Source: DASVTU01 sp036387415 (GTDB lineage Bacteria > Acidobacteriota > Blastocatellia > Pyrinomonadales > Pyrinomonadaceae). Taken from it: 64,000 bases of DNA. The notes beneath the pieces are model-generated. The model was not told the origin of the DNA and made no database searches. It saw only the letters and a program-made list of their open reading frames with translations. The first letter of the stretch is position 1. Every line of letters begins with the position of its first letter. Where the stretch lies: assembly GCA_036387415.1 (NCBI GenBank), contig DASVTU010000001.1, positions 10,998-74,997 on the forward strand, in the 5' to 3' direction. This document shows, piece by piece, positions 57,548 to 64,000 of this stretch. The position numbers and the translations under genes were made by a program.

Positions 57548-57612
57548 ATTGCGGAATGTGGATTGCGGATTTAAGAAACCGCTTTTTCAATCCGCATTCC
57601 GAAATCCGCAAT
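57548..57612. repeat. Heptamer-built inverted repeat, class A
   Basis: Arms 57548-57572 and 57588-57612 of RWTGCGG heptamers. The 15-nt loop follows the class A pattern (TTAAGAAACC...TTTT). Between rpsQ and rplN. Confidence 0.85.
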
Positions 57613-57613
57613 C

Positions 57614-58009
57614 TTATTTCTCTGCCTTCTGCACAATCTCGATAACGCGCCAACGTTTGCGCGCCGACAGTGGTCGCGTTTCGACGATACGCACCTTATC
57701 GCCGATGGTCGCATCCGTTTCGTTGTGCGCCATGAACTTCGACGTGCGGCGGACGTAGCGGCGATACTTCGGATGCTTAATCAAACGGTCAACGCGCACG
57801 ACGACCGTCTTCTGCATCTTGTCGGAGGCGACGATGCCGACCTTTTCGGCGCGGCGTCCGCGTTTGCCTGCTTCCGTGCCGGAAGCATTGCCCGGCTGCG
57901 AATCGACGTTGGGCGCTACCGCGTGCGCCAGCCCTTCGCCCGATGGAATCTCCTCCACCGCTTGCTCGTCCGACGCGACCGTCGCTTCTTCTCTGTTTTC
58001 TTCCGTCAT
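57614..58009 (-). CDS. rpsQ: 30S ribosomal protein S17 with N-terminal extension
   Basis: A 131-aa S17; the conserved OB fold (about residues 53-131, with KVGIVASDKMQKTVVVRVDR and VRIVETRPLSARKRW) is preceded by a 50-residue Glu/Ala/Ser-rich acidic extension. E. coli S17 is 84 aa. MTEENREE start follows a GAGGAAGA. Confidence 0.94.
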   Translation of the reverse strand: MTEENREEATVASDEQAVEEIPSGEGLAHAVAPNVDSQPGNASGTEAGKRGRRAEKVGIVASDKMQKTVVVRVDRLIKHPKYRRYVRRTSKFMAHNETDATIGDKVRIVETRPLSARKRWRVIEIVQKAEK

Positions 58010-58019
58010 TTCTCTTCCT

Positions 58020-58088
58020 CGTCAATCGTCAATCATAAATCGCAGGGAACAGGTCTTATCTATTCACGATTTACGATGGACGATTTAC
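58020..58088. repeat. Heptamer-built inverted repeat, class C
   Basis: Arms 58020-58043 and 58062-58088 of CGTNAAT heptamers, loop GGGAACAGGTCTTATCTATT. Between rpmC and rpsQ. Confidence 0.8.
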
Positions 58089-58095
58089 CAATGTC

Positions 58096-58314
58096 TTACT
58101 GCGTTACCTCTTGCTGGTTGGCACGCTCGCGTATCATCGTCTGAATCCGCGCCAACGATTTGCGCTCGCGCCGCACGGTCTTCACCGCGTCCATTTCGCC
58201 GAGCGCGAGTTTGAAGTTCAGGCGAAAGAGCGACTCCTTCAGACGCGCCGCTTCTTCGCTCAACTCTTCGTCTGACATGTCGCGCAGTTTGTCTATCTCG
58301 TCACGTCTCTTCAT
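58096..58314 (-). CDS. rpmC: 50S ribosomal protein L29
   Basis: A 72-aa L29, two long helices at the tunnel exit. KLRDMSDEELSEEAARLKE at about 9-27 and RRERKSLARIQTMIRER near 48. It starts 2 nt after rplP, as usual. Confidence 0.96.
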   Translation of the reverse strand: MKRRDEIDKLRDMSDEELSEEAARLKESLFRLNFKLALGEMDAVKTVRRERKSLARIQTMIRERANQQEVTQ

Positions 58315-58316
58315 CT

Positions 58317-58745
58317 TTAGACCACGCCTCCTTCTTGCTCGGCGCGTGTGACGAATTTCGTCTTGACGGGAAGTTTCTGCGCCGCCAGACGCATCGCTTC
58401 GCGCGCCATATCCTCGCTCACACCCTCAATCTCGTAGAGAATGCGTCCCGGCTTGACGACCGCCACCCAGTATTCCGGCGCGCCCTTGCCTTTGCCCATA
58501 CGCGTCTCCGCAGGCTTCTTCGTTACGGGTTTGTCGGGAAACATCCGAATCCAAATCTTGCCGCCGCGTTTGATATGACGCGTCATGGCAATACGCGCGG
58601 CTTCAATCTGTCGGTCGGTAATCCAGGCCGCTTCCAGAACCTTCAATCCGAATTCACCGAAGCTGATGGCGCTGCCGCGCGTCGCCACGCCGGTTCTACG
58701 CCCGCGCATCTGCTTCCGGTGCTTAACTTTTTTCGGCATCAACAT
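58317..58745 (-). CDS. rplP: 50S ribosomal protein L16
   Basis: A 142-aa L16 near the A site. MLMPKKVKHRKQMRGRRTG at the start, GGKIWIRMFPDKPVTKKPAETRMG (in parts: KIWIRMFPDKPVT, PAETRMGKGKG) in the middle. Usual length. GGAG lies 9 nt before the ATG. Confidence 0.97.
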   Translation of the reverse strand: MLMPKKVKHRKQMRGRRTGVATRGSAISFGEFGLKVLEAAWITDRQIEAARIAMTRHIKRGGKIWIRMFPDKPVTKKPAETRMGKGKGAPEYWVAVVKPGRILYEIEGVSEDMAREAMRLAAQKLPVKTKFVTRAEQEGGVV

Positions 58746-58770
58746 AATGTTTCGCTCCGCTCAACACAGT

Positions 58771-58854
58771 GGTCAGAGGTTAGAGGTCGGAGGCCAGTAA
58801 AAGACAAAAGCTTTGTTCTTACTAACCTCTAACTTCTGACCTCCGGCCTCTGCT
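58771..58854. repeat. Heptamer-built inverted repeat, class B
   Basis: Arms 58771-58800 and 58821-58854 of GAGGTYA heptamers, loop AAAAGACAAAAGCTTTGTTC. It ends 1 nt from the rpsC stop. Confidence 0.85.
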
Positions 58855-58855
58855 C

Positions 58856-59659
58856 TTATCCCCTGTCTCCGCGCGGGCGACCACGGTCGCCGCCTCTGTC
58901 TCCACGCGGTGCGCCGTCGCCGCCGCCTTCGCGTTCGCGTCTGGTGCGCGGGCGACGTTCACGTCCGTCGCCACGGTCGCCGCGTGTTTCGTTAATCGGG
59001 TCGGTCGCCGTGCCGCGCGCCATCGCCGCTTTCGGGTCGAGAATCTCGCCGCGATAAATCCAGACCTTGACGCCGATAACGCCGAACGTCGTGTGCGCCT
59101 GAGCGAAACCATAGTCGATGTCGGCTCTCAGCGTGTGCAACGGCAGACGACCCTGCAAGTACCACTCGCTGCGGGCGATTTCCGCGCCGTTCAACCTGCC
59201 GCCGACTTTGACCTTGATGCCCTGCCCACCGAAGCGAAGCGTCTCTTCGACCGCTTTACGCATGGCGCGACGGAAGGCGATACGCTTTTCGAGTTGCGCG
59301 GCAATCTTTTCGGCCTGAAGTTGCGCGTTGAGTTCCGGCTTGTGAATCTCCTGAATCGAGACGAGCACTTCGCGCCCCGTGCGCGACGAAATATCGGCCT
59401 TGAGTTTGTCAATCTCCGCGCCTTTGCGTCCGATGATGATGCCGGGACGCGAGGTGTAGATGATGATTTTCAGACGATTCGCGGCGCGCTCGACATCGAC
59501 GTGCGAGACGCCCGCTCCGGCGAAACGTTGCTTCAAATCCCTCTTCAGACGGAGGTCTTCGAGGAGATAATCGCCATACTGTTTCTTCGCAAACCAATGC
59601 GAATGCCAGTCTTTGTTATAGCCGAGGCGGAAGCCGTAAGGATGAACTTTCTGACCCAC
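58856..59659 (-). CDS. rpsC: 30S ribosomal protein S3 with Arg/Gly-rich tail
   Basis: A 267-aa S3 with mRNA helicase role in the entry tunnel. MGQKVHPYGFRLGYNKDW start; KH domain with VDVERAANRLKIIIYTSRPGIIIG (in parts: ANRLKIIIYTSRPG, IIIGRKGAEIDKL) near 66. After about residue 215 an Arg/Gly/Asp-rich tail of 50 residues repeats RGDRGGDRG-like units. Confidence 0.96.
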   Translation of the reverse strand: MGQKVHPYGFRLGYNKDWHSHWFAKKQYGDYLLEDLRLKRDLKQRFAGAGVSHVDVERAANRLKIIIYTSRPGIIIGRKGAEIDKLKADISSRTGREVLVSIQEIHKPELNAQLQAEKIAAQLEKRIAFRRAMRKAVEETLRFGGQGIKVKVGGRLNGAEIARSEWYLQGRLPLHTLRADIDYGFAQAHTTFGVIGVKVWIYRGEILDPKAAMARGTATDPINETRGDRGDGRERRPRTRREREGGGDGAPRGDRGGDRGRPRGDRG

Positions 59660-59676
59660 AATATTCTCCGTTCAGA

Positions 59677-60234
59677 CTAGCTTTGAGTCGTTTCCGTGGT
59701 CGCGCCTTCTGCGTTTTTGGCAGCCGCGCGTCCCGTCTGTTTGTCGCTCTTTTGGCCGTCGCGCGCAGACGCTTTGGAACTCGCGCGCTTGCGGCCTGTC
59801 GTGGTTGTCGCGCTCGTCGCCGCGCCGGTCGCAGACCTCGCGCCGCGCGTCGTCGTTGCGCCGCCGCGTACTTTTTCCTTCTCGTCCGAGGAGACGAGGA
59901 CGGTGACGTGGCAGAAGTGGCGACGCTCGCGGTAGGCGCGACCCTGCGGTGCAGGACGCATACGGCGACGATTCTTGGTCGGCCCCATATCGACGAAGCA
60001 CGCCTTAATCCACAAATCGTCGGGGTCAACCGCGATGTTGGCCTTTTCAGCCGCTTCGGTCGCGTTGGCGATGGCCGAACGCACGCACTTCTCGATGCCC
60101 TCGGCGGCGCGTTTGTTCGTGTATTGCAACACGGCCAACGCCTGATTCACGTTCTTGCCACGAATCATGTCAATCACAAGCCGCGCCTTCTGCGCCGACC
60201 CGCGTAAGTATTTTGCACTCGCTCTCGCATCCAT
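59677..60234 (-). CDS. rplV: 50S ribosomal protein L22 with long C-terminal tail
   Basis: A 185-aa L22; the conserved part is residues 1-115 (ASAKYLRGSAQKARLVIDMIRG in parts: YLRGSAQKARLVID; then MRPAPQGRAYRERRHFCHVTV). Residues 120-185 are an Ala/Thr/Lys/Arg-rich tail. ATG 60234 follows GAGG by 8 nt. E. coli L22 is 110 aa. Confidence 0.95.
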   Translation of the reverse strand: MDARASAKYLRGSAQKARLVIDMIRGKNVNQALAVLQYTNKRAAEGIEKCVRSAIANATEAAEKANIAVDPDDLWIKACFVDMGPTKNRRRMRPAPQGRAYRERRHFCHVTVLVSSDEKEKVRGGATTTRGARSATGAATSATTTTGRKRASSKASARDGQKSDKQTGRAAAKNAEGATTETTQS

Positions 60235-60245
60235 AATTCGAACCT

Positions 60246-60329
60246 CGTTGGTCGTCAATCGCCAGTCGTCAATCGTTAATAGATAAAACCTGTTCTTTCT
60301 ATTTACGATTTACCATCGACGATTTACGA
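60246..60329. repeat. Heptamer-built inverted repeat, class C
   Basis: Arms 60246-60282 and 60299-60329 of CGTNAAT heptamers, loop ATAAAACCTGTTCTTT. Between rplV and rpsS. Confidence 0.85.
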
Positions 60330-60334
60330 ATCTC

Positions 60335-60628
60335 TTATCTCGCTACCTTCGACGACTTCTCGGCCTTCGTGCCCGCGTGTCCTTTGAACGTGCGCGTCGG
60401 CGCAAATTCGCCAAGTTTGTGTCCCACCATATTCTCCGTCACGTAGACGGGCAGGTGTCGTTTGCCGTTGTGAACGGCGAACGTCAGACCCACCATGTCG
60501 GGCGTAATCGTCGAACGACGCGACCACGTTTTGATGGCCGGAGGACGATTTCCGCTCTGCCTGATACGGTCAACGGCCTTCGCAATATGATCGTCAACAA
60601 ACGCGCCTTTTTTAACTGAACGTGCCAT
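60335..60628 (-). CDS. rpsS: 30S ribosomal protein S19
   Basis: A 97-aa S19 of the 30S head. MARSVKKGAFVDDHIAKAV start, TWSRRSTITPDMVGLTFAVHNG (in parts: TWSRRSTITPDMVG) near 35, and MVGHKLGEFAPTRTFKGHAG near 67. Usual length. Confidence 0.97.
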   Translation of the reverse strand: MARSVKKGAFVDDHIAKAVDRIRQSGNRPPAIKTWSRRSTITPDMVGLTFAVHNGKRHLPVYVTENMVGHKLGEFAPTRTFKGHAGTKAEKSSKVAR

Positions 60629-60637
60629 GTCTACTCC

Positions 60638-60724
60638 ATTTCGGATTTCGGATTTCGGAATGCGGATTTAAGACATCAAGCGACTGCTTTTCAATCCGCA
60701 ATCCGAATTCCGCAATCCGCAATT
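60638..60724. repeat. Heptamer-built inverted repeat, class A
   Basis: Arms 60638-60670 and 60692-60724 of ATTTCGG/RWTGCGG heptamers. It touches the rplB stop. Between rplB and rpsS. Confidence 0.85.
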
Positions 60725-61553
60725 ACTTCACTCTTCTATCGCGCACAATCATCTTGGTGGTGCGCTTGTTCTTGCGTGTCTTGTGGCCGCGCGTCGGTTG
60801 TCCCCACGGCGTCACGGGGTGACGACCGCCGGAAGTTTTGCCTTCGCCGCCGCCGTGCGGGTGGTCTACAGGGTTCATCGCCACGCCGCGCACATGCGGG
60901 CGGATGCCCTTCCAGCGCGAGCGTCCGGCTTTACCGAACGAGACGTTTTCGTGCTCGACGTTGCCGACCTGCCCGACCGTCGCCATGCAGACGACGGGCA
61001 CGCGCCGCACTTCACCCGAAGGCATACGGAGTTGCGCGTAGTCGCCCTCTTTGGCGACGAGTTGCGCGAACGCGCCCGCCGAACGCGCCATCTGTCCGCC
61101 CTTGCCGGGACGTAGTTCGATGTTATGAATCTGCGTGCCCAGAGGGATATTGCGAATCGGCAGCGCATTGCCCGGCAAGATGTCTGCTTCGGGGCCGCTC
61201 ATAATCGTCTTACCAACTTCGATTCCCGTCGGCGCGATGATGTAACGCTTCTCGCCATCCAAGTACGTGATGAGCGCGATGTGCGCCGAGCGATTCGGGT
61301 CGTACTCGATTTGCGTGACACGACCGGGCACGCCCGTCTTGTCGCGTTTGAAATCGACGATACGATAAAAACGCTTGTGGCCGCCGCCGCGACGACGCAC
61401 GGTGATGCGCCCGTCGTTGTTGCGTCCCGAAATGCGCGTCTTGGGTTCGAGCAGAGAGCGTTCAGGCTCCGCGCCTTTGGTCAACTCGTCGCGCGTCAGA
61501 TAGGTCTGGTAACGCCGCGACGGCGATGTCGGTGTAAGTTTCTTGATGCCCAT
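60723..61553 (-). CDS. rplB: 50S ribosomal protein L2
   Basis: A 276-aa L2, essential for the peptidyl-transferase centre. MGIKKLTPTSPSRRYQT start, GRITVRRRGGGHKRFYRIVDF near 47, the MNPVDHPHGGGEGKTSGGRH motif (catalytic-site His) near 223. Usual length. Confidence 0.97.
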   Translation of the reverse strand: MGIKKLTPTSPSRRYQTYLTRDELTKGAEPERSLLEPKTRISGRNNDGRITVRRRGGGHKRFYRIVDFKRDKTGVPGRVTQIEYDPNRSAHIALITYLDGEKRYIIAPTGIEVGKTIMSGPEADILPGNALPIRNIPLGTQIHNIELRPGKGGQMARSAGAFAQLVAKEGDYAQLRMPSGEVRRVPVVCMATVGQVGNVEHENVSFGKAGRSRWKGIRPHVRGVAMNPVDHPHGGGEGKTSGGRHPVTPWGQPTRGHKTRKNKRTTKMIVRDRRVK

Positions 61554-61561
61554 AACTTTTT

Positions 61562-61641
61562 AATTGCGGAATGTGGATTGCGGATTTAAGAAATCACAAG
61601 ACTACATTCAATCCGCATTCGGAAATCCGAAATCCAAAATT
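61562..61641. repeat. Heptamer-built inverted repeat, class A
   Basis: Arms 61562-61587 and 61609-61641 of RWTGCGG heptamers, between rplW and rplB. It ends 1 nt from the rplW stop. Confidence 0.85.
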
Positions 61642-61642
61642 G

Positions 61643-61951
61643 TCAGCCGATGGCGTCGCCGTACTCGAACGGCGGTTGACCTTCCTTGAGCGTAACGTAT
61701 GCTTTTTTCCAAGATGGCTTGCGCCCCTCGAAACGCCCGCGCCTGACCGTCTTGCCCTCGTAATTAATCGTGCGGACGGCGTGCACTTCGACGTTGAAAA
61801 TCTTCTCCACGGCGTTCTTGATCTCCGGCTTCGTGGCGTGGCGGTCAACACGGAAAGTCAACAACTGACGACCGTCCGCCGACTCCTCTTTCGCCATCAG
61901 AGCCTTTTCCGTGATGACCGGCGTTTTGATAATGTCCCAGACAGTACGCAT
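61643..61951 (-). CDS. rplW: 50S ribosomal protein L23
   Basis: A 102-aa L23 at the tunnel exit, binding trigger factor and SRP. MRTVWDIIKTPVITEKAL start; VHAVRTINYEGKTVRRGRFEGRKPSWKKAYVTL (in parts: AVRTINYEGKTVRRGR, PSWKKAYVTL) near 55. Starts 5 nt after rplD. Confidence 0.96.
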   Translation of the reverse strand: MRTVWDIIKTPVITEKALMAKEESADGRQLLTFRVDRHATKPEIKNAVEKIFNVEVHAVRTINYEGKTVRRGRFEGRKPSWKKAYVTLKEGQPPFEYGDAIG

Positions 61952-61956
61952 CTCTT

Positions 61957-62643
61957 TTACGCCGCCTCCTCTTCCGTGCTCGCTTGTCCGCCGCCGCTCT
62001 CATCATTGGCTTTGGCTTGCGGGTCGAGCAGACGCGCCAGTTCTTCCGCCGCCGCACGCGAGAGCACCAATTTTTCGTGATACAGCACGTCGTAAATATT
62101 GACGCCGCCGCTCGGTACGACCTTCGTGCGTTTGACGTTGCGCGACGCGAGCAGCAGATTGTCGTTCTCGATTGAATCGACGACCAGCGTCTTGCCGTCT
62201 AAGCCGAGCGTCTTGAGCGCGCCGATGAAATCTTTCGTCTTCGCTTGCGAGAGCGTGAAAGCATCGAGCACGACTAGATTACCTTCCTGCAAACGCGCCG
62301 ACAGCGCCGAACGCAACGCACCCCGTCGCATCTTCTTGGGCAGATTGTGCGACCAATCCTTCGACTGCGGGCCGTGCACGTTGCCGCCGCCCTTCCACAG
62401 AGGCGAACGAATCGACGCGATACGCGCGCGACCCGTGCCCTTCTGTTTCCAGAGCTTGCGACCCGAACCCGACACGTCGCCGCGCGTTTTCGTCCCCACG
62501 GTGCCCTGCCGCGCGTTGGCGAGATAAGCCTTCACCGCCGCATGAATCAACGGCTCGTTGACCTCCGCGCCGAACACCACATCGGACAACTCAACGTCGC
62601 CGACCTCTTCATTCTTCAGATTGCGAACCTTTACGGTAGGCAT
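61957..62643 (-). CDS. rplD: 50S ribosomal protein L4
   Basis: A 228-aa L4; in E. coli it also represses the S10 operon. It has ARQGTVGTKTRGDVSGSGRK near 43 and GGGNVHGPQSKDWSHNLPKK near 86 (tunnel loop). A 20-residue Ala/Glu/Ser tail is an extension. Confidence 0.96.
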   Translation of the reverse strand: MPTVKVRNLKNEEVGDVELSDVVFGAEVNEPLIHAAVKAYLANARQGTVGTKTRGDVSGSGRKLWKQKGTGRARIASIRSPLWKGGGNVHGPQSKDWSHNLPKKMRRGALRSALSARLQEGNLVVLDAFTLSQAKTKDFIGALKTLGLDGKTLVVDSIENDNLLLASRNVKRTKVVPSGGVNIYDVLYHEKLVLSRAAAEELARLLDPQAKANDESGGGQASTEEEAA

Positions 62644-62659
62644 GTTGTTTACTCCGTGA

Positions 62660-62714
62660 ACAGACGATGAACAACTGACGATAAAATTCGCCGATGGTCT
62701 ATCGTCGGTCGTCT
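62660..62714. repeat. Heptamer-built inverted repeat, GACGATG class
   Basis: Arms 62662-62682 and 62693-62714 of GACGATG/GACGACC heptamers; the right arm includes the rplC stop. Between rplC and rplD. Confidence 0.75.
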
Positions 62715-63375
62715 ATTTCTTCTTCTGTCTCGCCGCTTTTCTGACGACTACGAGGCTGCCCGTCGCGCCCGGCACCGCGCCGCGCACCATCAACAGATTG
62801 TTTTCCGCATCCACGCGCGCCACGGTCAAACCTCTGACCGTCACACGCTCATCGCCCATGTGTCCCGATGAGCGCGTGCCCTTGATGACACGCGAAGGGT
62901 AGGCCGACTGGCCGATGGAACCCGGCGCACGCACGTTCATCGAACCATGTGATTCGGGGCCGCGATTGAAATTGTGTCGCTTGATAGTGCCCGCGAACCC
63001 GCGTCCCTTCGAGCGGCCGATGACATCAATCTGGTCGCCGTCGGCAAACTGATTGACAAGAATCGTGTCGCCGACGTTGACATCGCCCTCCGGCGCATCG
63101 AGGCGAATCTCCTTCAAGATGCGAGTCGGAGGCACACCGCCGCCCGTCTTCTCGAAGTGTCCGCGCATCGGCTTATTCACGCGCTTGAGTTTGATGGGTC
63201 TCTCTTCGACCAGACCAAGCTGCACCGCGTCGTAACCGTCAGCGCCCGCCGCCGTCTTCTTCTGCACCACGACGCACGGCCCCGCCTTAATCACCGTTAC
63301 CGGAGTAACCGTGCCATCAGGCGCAAACAACTGCGTCATTCCAACTTTTCGACCGATGATTCCGTTAACCATCAC
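62713..63375 (-). CDS. rplC: 50S ribosomal protein L3
   Basis: A 220-aa L3. NGIIGRKVGMTQLFAPDG start; the loop GRSKGRGFAGTIKRHNFNRGPESHGS (in parts: GRSKGRGFAGTIKRH, FNRGPESHGSMN) near 120 reaches the peptidyl-transferase centre. Usual length. Confidence 0.97.
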   Translation of the reverse strand: MMVNGIIGRKVGMTQLFAPDGTVTPVTVIKAGPCVVVQKKTAAGADGYDAVQLGLVEERPIKLKRVNKPMRGHFEKTGGGVPPTRILKEIRLDAPEGDVNVGDTILVNQFADGDQIDVIGRSKGRGFAGTIKRHNFNRGPESHGSMNVRAPGSIGQSAYPSRVIKGTRSSGHMGDERVTVRGLTVARVDAENNLLMVRGAVPGATGSLVVVRKAARQKKK

Positions 63376-63384
63376 AACAACCTC

Positions 63385-63446
63385 GATTCACTCATTGATT
63401 CATTTGCACAATGACTAAATAAACTGATGTGCAAATGAATCAATTT
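63385..63446. repeat. Octamer-built inverted repeat, TGATTCAT class
   Basis: A perfect 17-bp stem, 63394-63410 with 63428-63444, with extra TGATTCAC units outside. Between rpsJ and rplC. Confidence 0.85.
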
Positions 63447-63768
63447 ATCTGTCTCTACCAAACGCTTTAATCTCGACATCGACGCCTGCGGGAAGGTCGA
63501 GTTTCATCAACGCATCCACGGTCTGCGGCGTCGGGTCGAGAATATCCATCAGACGCTTGTGCGTTCTAATCTCAAACTGCTCGCGCGATTTTTTATCGAC
63601 GTGCGGCGAACGGAGCACCGTCCACTTGTTCTTGGAAGTGGGGAGCGGTATTGGCCCCGCGACGCGTGCGCCCGTGCGTTTCGCTGTTTCCACAATCTCC
63701 GACGTGGACTGGTCGAGCACGCGGTGGTCGTAGGCTTTGAGTCTGATTCTGATTTTTTCGTTTAGCAT
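63445..63768 (-). CDS. rpsJ: 30S ribosomal protein S10
   Basis: A 107-aa S10, also the NusE transcription factor. KIRIRLKAYDHRVLDQSTSE start, PLPTSKNKWTVLRSPHVDKKSRE (in parts: GPIPLPTSKNKWTVLRSP) near 40 and TPQTVDALMKLDLPAGVDVEI near 80. ATG 63768; the longer frame to 63834 runs through a repeat and is not used. Confidence 0.97.
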   Translation of the reverse strand: MLNEKIRIRLKAYDHRVLDQSTSEIVETAKRTGARVAGPIPLPTSKNKWTVLRSPHVDKKSREQFEIRTHKRLMDILDPTPQTVDALMKLDLPAGVDVEIKAFGRDR

Positions 63769-63783
63769 GTTTTTCTCAATTTT

Positions 63784-63842
63784 CGATTCTTGATTGGCGA
63801 TGCGGCGTTTTCCTTGCACACAATCGCCAATCAAAAATCTTC
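63784..63842. repeat. Heptamer-built inverted repeat, GATTNGC class
   Basis: 63784-63801 pairs with 63823-63840 at 16 of 18 positions; units like TGATTGG and CAATCGC. Between tuf and rpsJ. Confidence 0.75.
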
Positions 63843-63852
63843 AAACGCAAAC

Positions 63853-64000
63853 TTATTCGATGATGTCAGAGATGGTGCCCGCTCCCACCGTTCGCCCGCC
63901 TTCTCTGATCGCGAACCTTAACCCCTTCTCCATCGCGATCGGCGTGATCAACGTGATCTCCATCGCTACGTTATCCCCAGGCATTACCATCTCTACTCCC
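63853..64000 (-). CDS. tuf: Elongation factor Tu, 3' end (partial)
   Basis: The C-terminal 48 residues of EF-Tu, cut by the window edge. It reads GVEMVMPGDNVAMEITLI, then PIAMEKGLRFAIREGGRTVG and ends AGTISDIIE before TAA: domain III, which binds aminoacyl-tRNA. EF-Tu delivers aminoacyl-tRNA to the ribosome. Codon choice (GTA, AGG, AGA, TTA, GGG) differs from the ribosomal genes next to it. Confidence 0.96.
   Translation of the reverse strand, partial: GVEMVMPGDNVAMEITLITPIAMEKGLRFAIREGGRTVGAGTISDIIE

Noticed and set aside
48193..63842. CRISPR-like array
   Set aside because: Units are 7-8 nt, degenerate and arranged as facing arms in separate gaps; there are no spacers of regular length and no cas genes.
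48193..63842. Simple Rho-independent terminators between ribosomal genes
   Set aside because: Stems are AT/GC mixed, lack T runs in the sense direction, and lie inside an operon whose downstream genes are essential.

Overview
The window looks like a chromosomal segment of a fairly GC-rich, Gram-negative-type bacterium. My best guess is Acidobacteriota, class Blastocatellia. That rests on the mix of families: a huge secreted protein with Calx-beta and DUF4214 domains, a TIGR03663-type membrane glycosyltransferase, a YpdA-like reductase and a complete tuf-S10-spc-alpha cluster. No rRNA, tRNA, CRISPR or insertion sequence was seen.

Layout. Bases 1-12050 are mostly plus strand: a giant membrane-inserted patatin, a YpdA-like oxidoreductase, RecQ, a YheT-family hydrolase, a CorC/HlyC-type membrane protein and a tiny one-TM peptide. 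Bases 12096-26492 are minus: a secreted protein coupled to SMC, the 1391-aa Calx-beta/DUF4214 protein and two large multi-TM proteins. YchF (plus) faces a second patatin (minus), a GH19 endolysin-like protein, a lipoprotein and a small membrane protein. RarA and a methyltransferase are plus. From 34596 to the window end everything is minus: TatA, HNH protein, proline iminopeptidase, ComF, DksA/TraR-like protein, RlmH, a sigma-54 activator, RsfS, NadD, Obg, L27, L21, AccC, AccB, then L17, RpoA, S4, S11, S13, L36, Map, Adk, SecY, L15, L30, S5, L18, L6, S8, S14, L5, L24, L14, S17, L29, L16, S3, L22, S19, L2, L23, L4, L3, S10 and the 3' end of tuf.

Most striking signal. Nearly every intercistronic gap longer than about 60 bp, including about 20 gaps in the ribosomal cluster, is filled by a 55-140 bp imperfect hairpin. 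Its arms are tandem degenerate heptamers (a few classes use octamers). At least ten different heptamer 'words' are reused at unrelated loci. Elements with the same word share loop sequence, and at least one class is always in the same orientation relative to transcription. The elements run right up to, and often supply, the stop codon of the upstream gene; one extends the C-terminus of a sigma-54 activator. This resembles cyanobacterial heptanucleotide STRR repeats, but organised as paired arms and packed into an essential operon.

Second signal. In the normal infA position between map and rpmJ only a 20-codon relic of translation initiation factor IF-1 remains (MAK...EALPNATF...). It keeps a ribosome binding site and an ATGA overlap with rpmJ. 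A full-length infA must lie elsewhere or the gene has been lost.

Other oddities: a roughly 120-residue acidic insertion in the SMC head, a patatin catalytic domain split by about nine TM helices, low-complexity tails on S3, L22, L17, S17 and BCCP, and a repeat-like insertion inside a membrane-protein gene.
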